NCBI GenBank assembly: GCA_016866215.1
Contig: VGNE01000009.1
Coordinates: 1 to 64,000 of the forward strand
DNA from: Chloroflexota bacterium
GTDB taxonomy: Bacteria; Chloroflexota; Anaerolineae; Anaerolineales; Villigracilaceae
DNA: 64,000 bases
Direction of reading: 5' to 3'
This document shows, piece by piece, positions 51,831-60,136 of the stretch; the first letter of the stretch is position 1, and each line of letters begins with the position of its first letter. The notes under the pieces are model-generated. The model had not been told where the DNA came from and made no database searches. It worked only from the letters and a program-made list of their open reading frames with translations. Made by a program: the position numbers and the translations under genes.

Positions 51831-52849
51831 AAATCCAGCGCGTCCACTCACTCGATTTTCCAGCGCTTGAAAGAAAATTAAGTTTTAGCGGACTGGATAG
51901 CTGGATGAATTTTGTTTCTGACATCTATCATTACAAAATTCATCGCTATGCCGTGAGCGAAGATTCCCATCCGCTGGCCGCGCTTGCTCTTGTTGAAATC
52001 GAACATCCGATCTTTGGTCACTACCTGACAACAGCGCCCTTCGGCAGTTACGGCGGGTTTGCTTTTGAGACCGCCGCCGCGCGCGGTCTTTTATTAGATG
52101 AAGCCCGCCGTCTTGCCGAGGACATCAAAGCCGAATATATTTCCATCAGATTTGATGAAGGCGCTTCCTCCCCACCCGATCACTGGTCGCAAGACCCTGC
52201 ATATTTTACCTACCGGATAGATTTACCATCCAACTCAGACGAATTGCTAAAAACATTTTCATCAGATCACCGCAATCACATCCGCAAATCCATCAGGAAG
52301 GGATTTGAAATCCGCTTTGGTCATCTTGAACTTTTGGATGATATTTACGAAGTCCTTGCACAAAGCATGCACGAACTCGGCTCGCCATACCATTCAAAAA
52401 CCTATCTGCGCAAAATGGCGGAACATTTAGGCGGCACGCTTGAATTCGCCGTGTTATACACTGCCGAAGGAAAAATAGCAGGCGGCGGTGTCTTCATCTA
52501 TCAAGGCGACACCGTATTTAATTTACATGCAAATATTCTATGGCATACCCGCTCAGCATACGCGGGCGAATTTCTATATTGGTCAGTCATCGAACGCGCA
52601 ATCCAAAAAGGATTAAAAACTTTCGACCTCGGCCGCAGTCTGATCGGCTCTGGCAACGAGGTCTTCAAAATGAAATGGGCGCCGCGCAGACAAAACCTCG
52701 CGTACTGGCACTGGCTGGCGCCCGGGCAAGAACTACCAGCCCTCAATCAGAAGAATCCAAAATTCCAACTTGCCATTGCAATTTGGAAGCGACTGCCCGC
52801 CTTCATCGTCCGCCCGCTTGGACCTTTCCTCATTCGCGGCCTGGCATAA
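51827..52849 (+). CDS. FemAB-like GNAT-fold protein
   Basis: The 340-residue protein has the FemAB/XrtA-associated layout of two GNAT folds: AEYISIRFDEGASSPPDHWSQDP, SSDHRNHIRKSIRKGFEIRFG, LGSPYHSKTYLRKMAEHLGG, GGGVFIYQGDTVFNLHANILW and FDLGRSLIGSGNEVFKMKWAP. Such enzymes use aminoacyl-tRNA or acyl donors to modify cell-envelope polymers. Co-translated with the deacetylase; no exosortase or PEP-CTERM protein is visible. Confidence 0.85.
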   Translation: MKIQRVHSLDFPALERKLSFSGLDSWMNFVSDIYHYKIHRYAVSEDSHPLAALALVEIEHPIFGHYLTTAPFGSYGGFAFETAAARGLLLDEARRLAEDIKAEYISIRFDEGASSPPDHWSQDPAYFTYRIDLPSNSDELLKTFSSDHRNHIRKSIRKGFEIRFGHLELLDDIYEVLAQSMHELGSPYHSKTYLRKMAEHLGGTLEFAVLYTAEGKIAGGGVFIYQGDTVFNLHANILWHTRSAYAGEFLYWSVIERAIQKGLKTFDLGRSLIGSGNEVFKMKWAPRRQNLAYWHWLAPGQELPALNQKNPKFQLAIAIWKRLPAFIVRPLGPFLIRGLA

Positions 52850-52909
52850 TCTCTGGACTTCCTCAGCTTGCTGATGGGATTTTACAAAATTCAACATAAA
52901 CACTAAACC

Positions 52910-53512
52910 ATGAACTACACACTTCACCCATTAAAAACAATTGACCCCAGCCTGCTCCCAAAAATCGCCGAAATCCAATTGGGAGATGCGGGGCTGCTCT
53001 CCAGGCTCGGTTATCCCTTTGTATTAAGATATTTTGAGATTGCCATCCAAGACAAGCGAGCCTTCGGTTTTTATGCACAAGACAATAAAACAGGCGAGAT
53101 CATGGGACTTAGTCTTGCATCGCCCGAACCGTCATCACTCACATCCCAACTCACCCATGACCGCAAATGGTTCATCGCACAAATCTTGAAAGTCTTATTT
53201 TCCCGTCCGCTGATCTTCCTGCAAATGATCATTTCAAGTATCACCATCAAAAGCCAGATGGAAAATGAAACGGATGCAGTCGAGTGCGTGTACTTCACAG
53301 TAGACCCAAAATTTCGCGGACATCATCTGGGGCGCACACTTCAAAAAGCATTGATGGACGAAGGCCGTAAACTGGGGTATAAAAAAATACTCGCAAGCAT
53401 CGAAACCTGGAACAAAGCCAGCCTTGCCGCGACTTTATCAAACGGATTTACAATTGTGAAAACATACCGTGAAGGAATTTATCACCGTCATCGCCTGGAA
53501 AACAGACTCTAA
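52910..53512 (+). CDS. GNAT-family N-acetyltransferase
   Basis: The 200-residue protein has IQLGDAGLLSRLGYPFVLRYFE near the start and the acetyl-CoA loop CVYFTVDPKFRGHHLGRTLQKALMDEGRKLGYKKI, then ASIETWNKASLAATLSNGFTIV. Substrate unknown. Its stop directly abuts the ATG of the URO-D-like gene. Confidence 0.85.
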   Translation: MNYTLHPLKTIDPSLLPKIAEIQLGDAGLLSRLGYPFVLRYFEIAIQDKRAFGFYAQDNKTGEIMGLSLASPEPSSLTSQLTHDRKWFIAQILKVLFSRPLIFLQMIISSITIKSQMENETDAVECVYFTVDPKFRGHHLGRTLQKALMDEGRKLGYKKILASIETWNKASLAATLSNGFTIVKTYREGIYHRHRLENRL

Positions 53513-54535
53513 ATGACTACACACCGTGAACGCATTCAAGCCTGCCTGACGGGCGAAACGACCGACCGCACACCCATCGCCCTCTGGCGCCACTTCCCTG
53601 AGGCTGACCAAACCCCCGAGGCGCTGGCCGCATCCACACTGGGATATCAAAGCGCCTATGATTTCGATATTGTCAAAGTCACCCCTGCCTCCTCGTTTGC
53701 AGTAAAAGATTGGGGCGTCCAAGACCAATGGATGGGCGACGCAGAAGGTTCAAGAAGATACACCAAACGTGTCATCCATAAACCCGAGGATTGGGAAAAA
53801 CTCCCCGCGCTTGACCCTGCTTCCCCGCATCTGGCCGGACAGTTAGCCTGCCTCCGTTTAATCAAACAGAATCTCAACCCGGAGACGCCCCTCATCCAAA
53901 CCATATTCAATCCGCTTTCCCAGGCAAAAAACCTGGCAGGTAACGACCTGCTGTTGGAACACATCAGAAAATACCCGGAGGCCGTACTGAAGGGGTTGGA
54001 CACCATCACCAAAACCACGGTGAAGTTTGTCGAGGCAGTCCGCGAAACTGGCGTGGACGGCATCTTCTACGCCATACAGCACGCGCAAGAAAGCCTGCTG
54101 GACCTTATGGAGTACAAAACCATCGGCTTGCCGTATGACCAGAAAGCGCTTGAGCCTGTCAAAGACCTGTGGTGCAACATGCTCCACCTGCACGGCAAAG
54201 ATGTTTATTTTTCATTACTGCCTTTCATGGATTTTCAAATCGTCAACTGGCATGACCGTGAAACCTACCCATCTCTTTCTGAGGCGCAGAGTCTCTTCAA
54301 AGGTGCGGTTTGCGGAGGCTTGAGACAGGATACTCTAACTATGGAAAATCCAGATCAGGTCAGGAATGAAGCGCAAGACGCGATCAAGCAAACAAACGGC
54401 AGGCGTTTCATGCTCGGCACGGGATGTGTTGTCCCCATTACCGCATCACATGAAAATTATTTAGAGGCCAGAAAGAGCGTAGACTCCCCTCTCCTTTCAG
54501 GAGCCCCCTTTGGGGGTGATAAGGGGCAGGGGTGA
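53513..54535 (+). CDS. Uroporphyrinogen decarboxylase-family protein (likely methyltransferase type), altered C-terminus
   Basis: TIM-barrel URO-D family member of 340 residues, with RIQACLTGETTDRTPIALWRHFP, IQTIFNPLSQAKNLAG, GVDGIFYAIQHAQ and MLGTGCVVPITASHENYLEARKSV. The N-terminal Arg motif of true HemE is absent, so it is more likely one of the MtaA/corrinoid or aromatic-demethylation relatives. The last 16 residues (SPLLSGAPFGGDKGQG) are encoded by a three-armed palindrome and probably replaced the native end. Confidence 0.8.
   Translation: MTTHRERIQACLTGETTDRTPIALWRHFPEADQTPEALAASTLGYQSAYDFDIVKVTPASSFAVKDWGVQDQWMGDAEGSRRYTKRVIHKPEDWEKLPALDPASPHLAGQLACLRLIKQNLNPETPLIQTIFNPLSQAKNLAGNDLLLEHIRKYPEAVLKGLDTITKTTVKFVEAVRETGVDGIFYAIQHAQESLLDLMEYKTIGLPYDQKALEPVKDLWCNMLHLHGKDVYFSLLPFMDFQIVNWHDRETYPSLSEAQSLFKGAVCGGLRQDTLTMENPDQVRNEAQDAIKQTNGRRFMLGTGCVVPITASHENYLEARKSVDSPLLSGAPFGGDKGQG
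54486..54526. repeat. Three-way-junction palindrome at the URO-D gene end
   Basis: Closing stem CCCCT (54486-54490) with AGGGG (54522-54526) around CTCCT-TTC-AGGAG (54491-54503) and CCCCC-TTT-GGGGG (54504-54516). Same plan as the elements at 49356 and 58411. It codes for the C-terminus of the upstream protein and nearly reaches the rsmD ribosome site. Confidence 0.85.
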
Positions 54536-54539
54536 GGTC

Positions 54540-55094
54540 ATGAGTTTGCGGATAATTGCGGGAATCGCAAGAGGCAGGAAGTTAAAATCCGTGCCGGGCG
54601 ATACGACCCGCCCCGTGATGGACCGCGTGAAAGAGGCGCTGTTCAATATTCTCGCTGATGATGTGATCGATTCAAATTGGTGGGATTTGTTCGGCGGCAC
54701 GGGCGCAATCGGGATCGAAGCATTAAGCCGGGGTGCAGCATTTGTTCGATTTTCAGATTTAAACCGCGCGCCGATTGAAACCATAAAAGAAAATGTTGAA
54801 CATTGCAGGTTTGAAAAACAAACTGAAATTCGGCGCGGTGATGCTTTCAGCATGTTGGCAGCGCAGGCGGATAGACAATTCGAGTACATTTATATCGCGC
54901 CGCCGCAATACAAACAAATGTGGTCTACCGCCTTGAAATTGATAGATGACAATATGAAATGGCTGACAGACGACGGAACGGTCATCGTGCAAATTGACCC
55001 GACGGAATATGAAAATATTGAATTACAAAATCTTATCGAAGGCGATCAAAGAAAGTATGGAAGCACCTTGCTAATATTTTACGACCGTATATAA
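54540..55094 (+). CDS. rsmD: 16S rRNA (guanine-966-N2)-methyltransferase RsmD
   Basis: Start set at ATG 54540 (GAGGT upstream). The 184-residue protein has SLRIIAGIARGRKLKSVPGDTTRPVMDRVKEALFNIL and the SAM loop WWDLFGGTGAIGIEALSRGA. Motif IV, usually D/NPPY, reads YIYIAPPQYKQMW, so the acidic residue is Ala. The remaining sequence is typical RsmD. Confidence 0.9.
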   Translation: MSLRIIAGIARGRKLKSVPGDTTRPVMDRVKEALFNILADDVIDSNWWDLFGGTGAIGIEALSRGAAFVRFSDLNRAPIETIKENVEHCRFEKQTEIRRGDAFSMLAAQADRQFEYIYIAPPQYKQMWSTALKLIDDNMKWLTDDGTVIVQIDPTEYENIELQNLIEGDQRKYGSTLLIFYDRI

Positions 55095-55095
55095 A

Positions 55096-55338
55096 CTACG
55101 ATTGATCATCGTCTTTTTGAGGACCGTAAGCCCGAATCACTGCCGCTTCCACCTCTTTATCTGTGTGTTTTTCGCAGGCCACTAAGGGGCGGTGCGGATC
55201 CGGCACACACCTTCCACCGGCTGTCATGACCTTACAATCTATAAATTTTCCCTGCGCATCGCTGACAACGTAAAGTTGATACAATTTTCCACAGACAATA
55301 CAGCCGTGCATTTCACCTTTTGTATGTTTCTCGCTCAT
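55096..55338 (-). CDS. Small cysteine-rich hypothetical protein
   Basis: The 80-residue protein has MHGCIVCGKLYQLY, with a CxxC, and later single Cys residues (DCKVM, GGRCVP, VACEKH). Four or five Cys plus His residues suggest a small zinc-binding fold. I do not recognise the family. It lies between rsmD (convergent) and the membrane cyclophilin gene, in the same direction as the latter. Confidence 0.65.
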   Translation of the reverse strand: MSEKHTKGEMHGCIVCGKLYQLYVVSDAQGKFIDCKVMTAGGRCVPDPHRPLVACEKHTDKEVEAAVIRAYGPQKDDDQS

Positions 55339-55367
55339 GATTGTGCCTCTGGGGTTTTATTTATTTC

Positions 55368-56057
55368 CTACTCTTCTGTAACAGTAATAGTCTTGATCAC
55401 ATCACCCGTAAAGTTTGGATTTGCATCCGGGTCGCGGCGCGTGATGCCGTTGACCACATCCATACCTTCGATCACCTGCCCAAAAATGGTGTAACCGCCG
55501 TTCAAAAATTCAGCAGGGCCGAATGTGATGAAGAACTGGCTTCCATTTGTATCGCGCCCCGCATTTGCCATGGCGACCACGCCTTCCTTGTCAAAAGTCA
55601 AGTCGCTGTCTTCGTTCACAAATTGATAACCGGGCCCGCCTGAGCCTGTGCCCGTCGGGTCGCCGCCTTGAGCCATGAAACCGTCCAGCACGCGATGGAA
55701 TGTGACCCCATTGAAAAATCCTTCGCGCGCCAAAAACACGAAACTATTGACAGTAATGGGCGCTTTATCCACATATAACTCGATCACAAACTCGCCGCCT
55801 TTTTCCATTTCAACGGTTGCAAAATATTTCTTGTTTGCGTCAATCGTCATGGGCGGCGCGGCGTCATATTGTTTGGGTTGACCTGCAACGCCCTCACTGG
55901 ACGAAGCCGGCTCAGTAATGGAGGCAATCGACTCCCACGGCACAAATTTCCACAAAAACACCCCAACCACGATCAACACAATTGCAGCGCCGACATATTG
56001 GATCGTCTTATCCGTCTGCCGGGCTTGCGCCTTCCTCACACGTTTTTTTGCTGACAT
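55368..56057 (-). CDS. Membrane-anchored cyclophilin peptidyl-prolyl isomerase
   Basis: Start set at ATG 56057 with GGAGAG upstream. The 229-residue protein has a basic N-terminus (KKRVRKAQARQ), one membrane helix (YVGAAIVLIVVGVFLWKF), a Ser-rich linker and a cyclophilin domain with [25 protein letters not shown] and [19 protein letters not shown]. It should act on the outer side of the membrane, complementing the cytoplasmic paralogue at 39.8 kb. Confidence 0.93.
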   Translation of the reverse strand: MSAKKRVRKAQARQTDKTIQYVGAAIVLIVVGVFLWKFVPWESIASITEPASSSEGVAGQPKQYDAAPPMTIDANKKYFATVEMEKGGEFVIELYVDKAPITVNSFVFLAREGFFNGVTFHRVLDGFMAQGGDPTGTGSGGPGYQFVNEDSDLTFDKEGVVAMANAGRDTNGSQFFITFGPAEFLNGGYTIFGQVIEGMDVVNGITRRDPDANPNFTGDVIKTITVTEE

Positions 56058-56100
56058 ACAATTTCTCTCCTTGAAATGATTTGCGCTTATTATATCAACC

Positions 56101-56129
56101 TTGCGCGCGGGCTGTTTTTCTTGTATGCT
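56101..56129 (+). promoter_or_regulatory. Promoter of the YwiC-like gene, leaderless or nearly so
   Basis: TTGCGC (56101-56106), 17-base spacer, TATGCT (56124-56129), then 8 bases to ATG 56138 with no ribosome site. Confidence 0.55.
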
Positions 56130-56137
56130 TGCACTGG

Positions 56138-56989
56138 ATGAAACCATACTTCAAAAAGCAGATCGCCCTGCCGCAGGACCACGGTTCGTGGGTGTTTATC
56201 CTAAGTCCTCTACTCGTTGGCATCTTCGCGGGGGGTGATTTCACCTGCGCAACATTCAATCTCATTGTCGCGGCAATGTCTGCATTTATGATCCGCCAAC
56301 CGCTGACAGTTGCCGTCAAAGCATACTCTGGCAGACGCCCAAAAACGGATCTGGACTCCGCCCGCTTCTGGGTACTGGTCTATGGCAGTATCTCCGCCTT
56401 GGCCTTACTCGGGCTGATCCTCGAAGGATTTGGCTATATTTTATTCCTGGCAGTTCCGGGCGTTCCGGTCTTTGCGTGGCATTTGTGGCTGGTCAGCCGG
56501 CGCGCAGAGAGAAGGCAGGCTGGCATCGAAGTCATTGCCACGGGCGTTTTATCGTTGACTGCGCCTGCCGCGTATTGGATCGGCATCCGCGAATATGATT
56601 CATTTGGCTGGTGGCTCTGGGGGTTCACGTGGCTGCAGTCTGCGGCCAGCATTGTGTACGCATATCTCAGGCTAAGTCAACGCGAATTGGAACAGAGTCA
56701 GGTTTACCCTGAGCAAGGTCGAAGGGCCTCGGTTAAGAGTCGCAGCGAGCGGTGGCAGATGGGACAACGCGCCTTGTTGTACACGTCATTTAATTTAGTA
56801 GTATCCATCGGGCTGGGTTGGTCAAATCTGGTTCCGCGTTTTATTTTCATTCCGTTTTTGGTGCAATGGTTGGAGACGATTTGGGGAATCACACATCCCG
56901 CCGTTGGATGGAAACCCACGCGGATTGGAATCCGCCAGTTGATTGTTAGTATCGCATGGACGATCCTGTTCATTGCGTTTTGGAGATAA
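56138..56989 (+). CDS. YwiC-like integral membrane protein
   Basis: Start set at ATG 56138. The 283-residue protein starts KKQIALPQDHGSWVFILSPLLVG, the YwiC family signature, and has about eight helices. A cytosolic stretch (SQVYPEQGRRASVKSRSERWQ) holds a small REP-like palindrome at DNA level (56707-56726). Function of the family is unknown. A DUF2007 gene follows two bases later. Confidence 0.87.
   Translation: MKPYFKKQIALPQDHGSWVFILSPLLVGIFAGGDFTCATFNLIVAAMSAFMIRQPLTVAVKAYSGRRPKTDLDSARFWVLVYGSISALALLGLILEGFGYILFLAVPGVPVFAWHLWLVSRRAERRQAGIEVIATGVLSLTAPAAYWIGIREYDSFGWWLWGFTWLQSAASIVYAYLRLSQRELEQSQVYPEQGRRASVKSRSERWQMGQRALLYTSFNLVVSIGLGWSNLVPRFIFIPFLVQWLETIWGITHPAVGWKPTRIGIRQLIVSIAWTILFIAFWR
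56707..56726. repeat. REP-like palindrome in frame in the YwiC-like gene
   Basis: CCCT-GAGCAAGGTCGA-AGGG; the words CCTGAGC and GTCGAAGG are shared with 11756-11802. It codes for residues in a loop between helices. Confidence 0.5.
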
Positions 56990-56991
56990 AC

Positions 56992-57225
56992 ATGGACGAT
57001 ATGAAATATGAATTGCTGGTTGAGTTGAACAGCCGCATGGAAGCAGACCTGCTCAAGAGCTACCTTGAATCGCAGGATATCCCTGTTGAGTTATTTCAGG
57101 AATCTGTGGGTCAGAACATCTATCCGGTTGCAGTAACGGGATTGGGAAGCGTGCAGGTCTTTGTGCCGAAAGAAAAATTCAAACAAGCAAAGAAAGCGCT
57201 CGAATTATTTTTGAATGAGGATTAA
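56992..57225 (+). CDS. DUF2007-family protein
   Basis: The 77-residue protein reads MKYELLVELNSRMEADLLKSYLESQDIPVELFQE, then GLGSVQVFVPKEKFKQAKKALE, a ferredoxin-like DUF2007 (putative signal-transducing) fold. Start chosen at ATG 56992; ATG 57001 is also possible. It is co-transcribed with the YwiC-like gene. Biochemical role unknown. Confidence 0.82.
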   Translation: MDDMKYELLVELNSRMEADLLKSYLESQDIPVELFQESVGQNIYPVAVTGLGSVQVFVPKEKFKQAKKALELFLNED

Positions 57226-57255
57226 TTTCAATCCAATAAAAAAGCGGAGTAAAGC

Positions 57256-58410
57256 ATGATGAATTTCGATCTAAGCAATGAACAGAAGACATGGAAGAAG
57301 ATCGTCCACGATTTTGTGGCGAAGGAGATAAAACCCAAAGCCCGCGAAGTGGACGAGAAGGAGGAATTCAACTGGGAGGCTGTTCGCAAAGGCGGACCGA
57401 TCGGCTTGCTCGGTATGAGCATTCCCGAAGCCTACGGCGGCTCGAACGTGGATGCAGTATCGGATGCGATTGCGACGGAGGAATTAGGCTGGGGCTGTGG
57501 TTCCACTGCATTGGCCTTCACCGCCCACAACGGACTTGGCGCAGCTCCGATTGCATTGTATGGCAGTGAAGAATTGAAAAAGAAGTGGCTTTCCCTGATA
57601 TCCGAGGGCAAAAATAAACTTGGCGCACTGGCGCTCACAGAACCCGGCGCCGGCTCGGATCTTCAAGGCGGTGTGATCACCAAAGCCGAAAAACAGGGGA
57701 ACGAATGGGTTATCAACGGCGCGAAGATGTGGTGCACAAATGCGGGCATTTCAGAATACATCATCACACTCGTCCGCACGGACCCGAAGGGCGGCTCCAA
57801 ATCATTGAGTATGATTCTTGTGCCAACTGATTCAAAGGGATTAAAGATCGGTCCGGCTGAAAAGAAGATGGGCTTGCGCGGCTCGCCCGCTTCCGCTGTG
57901 ACTTATGACAACGTGCGTGTTCCGCTGGATAACTTGATCGGACCCGAAGGACGCGGCCTGCAACAAACATTCGCCACACTGGATGCTGGCCGCATCAGCA
58001 TCGGCGCAATTTCAGTGGGACTGGCGCAAGCCGCCATGGAAGCGGCGGTCAACTATGCGCGCGAGCGCCAGGCCTTTGGTCAGGCCATTTCAGAATTCCA
58101 GGCAATTCAATTTAAGTTATCAAATATGGCAACGGAAATCGAACTGGCGCGCACCATGATCCATAAAGCGGCCTGGCTCAAAGACCAGGGACGCCCGTAT
58201 AACAAGGAAGCCGCCATGGCAAAACTTTTTGCCACAGAAATGGCGGAACGTGTTTGTTATGAAGCCATCCAAATCCATGGCGGGTATGGATACAGCCGTG
58301 AATACAACGTGGAAAGAATGTATCGCGATGCGCGTTTGATGACCATCGGCGAAGGGACGAGTGAAATACAAAGGCTGGTGATTGCCAGGCATGTATTGGC
58401 AAGTGAGTAA
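57256..58410 (+). CDS. Acyl-CoA dehydrogenase
   Basis: FAD-dependent dehydrogenase of 384 residues. It has LGALALTEPGAGSDLQGG, GAKMWCTNAGISEYIITLVRT, MGLRGSPASAVTYDNVRVP, ERQAFGQAISEFQAIQFKLSNMATEIE and the catalytic-base region AIQIHGGYGYSREYNVERMYRDARLMTIGEGTSEIQRLVIARHVL. Here the Glu in GEGTSEIQ fits short- and medium-chain enzymes. No etfAB or thiolase genes are adjacent. Confidence 0.94.
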   Translation: MMNFDLSNEQKTWKKIVHDFVAKEIKPKAREVDEKEEFNWEAVRKGGPIGLLGMSIPEAYGGSNVDAVSDAIATEELGWGCGSTALAFTAHNGLGAAPIALYGSEELKKKWLSLISEGKNKLGALALTEPGAGSDLQGGVITKAEKQGNEWVINGAKMWCTNAGISEYIITLVRTDPKGGSKSLSMILVPTDSKGLKIGPAEKKMGLRGSPASAVTYDNVRVPLDNLIGPEGRGLQQTFATLDAGRISIGAISVGLAQAAMEAAVNYARERQAFGQAISEFQAIQFKLSNMATEIELARTMIHKAAWLKDQGRPYNKEAAMAKLFATEMAERVCYEAIQIHGGYGYSREYNVERMYRDARLMTIGEGTSEIQRLVIARHVLASE

Positions 58411-58510
58411 AATCCCCTCACCACTCCGACAGGCTCAGTGCGCCGCCTGCCCTCTCCCAAAGGGAGAGGGGACTCCCTTCCCCTTCGGGGGAAGGGTCGG
58501 GGATGAGGGG
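58411..58510. repeat. Three-way-junction palindromic element after the acyl-CoA dehydrogenase
   Basis: Closing stem CCCCTCA (58414-58420) with TGAGGGG (58504-58510); hairpin 1 CCCTCTCCC-AAA-GGGAGAGGG (58450-58470); hairpin 2 CCCTTCCCC and GGGGAAGGG (58475-58496). It fills the gap between two convergent genes and has a T-run after it. Confidence 0.85.
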
Positions 58511-58511
58511 T

Positions 58512-59072
58512 TTATTTTTCTATGATCACCCAAACCGTTCCATCTGCAATCTTTATGCTTGATTTCCCCACTCGTAAACTCGCAAACAATTTTACAATTT
58601 GATCCGGTGCGAGGAAGTGACTGCGCATCCATAACAACTTCTCTGCAATGGCGATCAACTTCACGCCGAATGTGCGGATATCCGGTTCTTCGATGATGAG
58701 CAGACCGCCGGGCTTCAACACGCGAAACATCTCACGGGCAGTGTGAGCCTGGTCAATGACATGGTGGAGCGCATCCACCATGATGACGCGCTCGAAGGTA
58801 TTGTCCGCGAAGGGTAATGATTCTGAACCGCTGCATAAAGGTGTCAACGCGGCGTGGGGCGAGGCTTTTAACATCCCAAAAGAAACATCGGTAACGATAA
58901 TCTCATCCACCAAATCACGGATTGCAGAAGCGACCCGTCCTGTGCCACCACCCACATCCAGCAAACATCCACGCACAGGCAGGGATGCAGCCTCGCGCAT
59001 CACTTCCGTTTTGGAATAGGGCACGCGCGCATACAAAGGGGCGATAACGGCAAAGTGATCAAAGGCTGGCAT
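58512..59072 (-). CDS. Class I SAM-dependent methyltransferase
   Basis: The 186-residue protein is UbiE/COQ5-like: CLLDVGGGTGRVASAI (SAM motif I), VTDVSFGMLK, SLPFADNTFERVIMVDALHHV and LKPGGLLIIEEPDI. Substrate unknown. It is 6 bases downstream of the ComEA-like gene in the same direction. Confidence 0.88.
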   Translation of the reverse strand: MPAFDHFAVIAPLYARVPYSKTEVMREAASLPVRGCLLDVGGGTGRVASAIRDLVDEIIVTDVSFGMLKASPHAALTPLCSGSESLPFADNTFERVIMVDALHHVIDQAHTAREMFRVLKPGGLLIIEEPDIRTFGVKLIAIAEKLLWMRSHFLAPDQIVKLFASLRVGKSSIKIADGTVWVIIEK

Positions 59073-59078
59073 GGAGCA

Positions 59079-59678
59079 TCAAACCGTGATCATATTTTCG
59101 ATCTCATCAAAAGTGGCGGGGCCGACACCTGAAACATCCATGATCTCTTCAATGGTGGAAAAAGGGCCATTCTCATTTCGATAGTCAATGATGCGCTGCG
59201 CGATGGTGGGACCAATCCCCGGCAGAGAGTCCAATTCTTCAAGCGTGGCAGTATTGATGTTGATCAGTTCACCATCGGTGGATGAGGACGATTCTGGTGT
59301 TGATATTTCATTATTAGCGGATGACCCGGGCAATTCAAGCGATGTGGACTCCTCTGCGGGCGCTTGTCCTTCCAGATACGGAATGTTCAACTGTTGACCG
59401 TCGGTTAGTAACGCGGCCAGATTAATGGCATCCACATTCGCGGATGAAAGCAAACCGCCCGCCGCATCAATTGCGTCCTGATTGCGCGCGCCTTCGGCAA
59501 ATTCATACAACCCCGGGCGCGGCACAGCGCCAATCACATGCACTGCAAGGGGCGCTTTGGTTGGGGCAGGCTGTAAAACAATCGCCTGACCTGCTGGCGC
59601 GCGTGCAACAAATATCAACACGCCCGCAAGCACAAATCCTGCCATGACACCCAGTAATACGTACAAAGCGTTTCTCAT
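59079..59678 (-). CDS. comEA: ComEA-like DNA-binding protein (SLBB plus helix-hairpin-helix)
   Basis: Start at ATG 59678. The 199-residue protein has an N-terminal membrane helix (ALYVLLGVMAGFVLAGVLIFV), an SLBB domain (VHVIGAVPRPGLYEFAEGARNQDAIDAAGGL), a Ser/Glu-rich linker and two C-terminal helix-hairpin-helix motifs (ININTATLEELDSLPGIGPTIAQRIIDYR...IMDVSGVGPATFDEIENMI). This is the ComEA plan for binding incoming DNA at the cell surface. comEC/comFA are not visible here. Confidence 0.9.
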   Translation of the reverse strand: MRNALYVLLGVMAGFVLAGVLIFVARAPAGQAIVLQPAPTKAPLAVHVIGAVPRPGLYEFAEGARNQDAIDAAGGLLSSANVDAINLAALLTDGQQLNIPYLEGQAPAEESTSLELPGSSANNEISTPESSSSTDGELININTATLEELDSLPGIGPTIAQRIIDYRNENGPFSTIEEIMDVSGVGPATFDEIENMITV

Positions 59679-59688
59679 CAATGCAATT

Positions 59689-60132
59689 CTACTCCAACAT
59701 CATCACCAGCAGATCTTCGCCCGTTTTCCTGAACACATCGGCAATATTAAATATCTTTTTTATGCGTTGAAAATAGCGCGGCATCTGTTCATACGGGATG
59801 GATCTGAATTCAAGTTTTTCATACATCGGCCCGTTATGTCCCATGCACATCAAGTACACAGGCCTTGAAGTTTTACTCAGCAACTCTTCGATAATCTTCC
59901 GCGCAATTCCCTGCCCGCGATATATAGGGGAGACTGCGATCGAAGCTATTTCCTGGAGGTCTGCCCCGTGAGGTTTGACCTGCCCGCAGGCGATCACCTG
60001 CCCGTCATCATTTACGGCGACGGTAAAACGCTTCCAATCCAAACCCGTGGGGTTGATCCCGACCAGGTGAATCAGATCCTTAATTTGAGCGGACTCTGAT
60101 TCCAACGCCGGGCGAATCTCATATTTGATCAT
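59689..60132 (-). CDS. GNAT-family acetyltransferase
   Basis: Start set at ATG 60132. The 147-residue GNAT has IASIAVSPIYRGQGIARKIIEELL (acetyl-CoA loop) and VYLMCMGHNGPMYEKLEFRSIPYEQMPRYF, an ending common in ArgA-like amino-group acetyltransferases. Four bases separate it from the upstream CPBP gene; function otherwise unknown. Confidence 0.83.
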   Translation of the reverse strand: MIKYEIRPALESESAQIKDLIHLVGINPTGLDWKRFTVAVNDDGQVIACGQVKPHGADLQEIASIAVSPIYRGQGIARKIIEELLSKTSRPVYLMCMGHNGPMYEKLEFRSIPYEQMPRYFQRIKKIFNIADVFRKTGEDLLVMMLE

Positions 60133-60136
60133 GAAT

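Noticed and set aside
51827-52849. Exosortase (XrtA) locus suggested by deacetylase plus FemAB-like gene
   Set aside because: No exosortase, PEP-CTERM protein or prsK/prsR gene is visible within the window.
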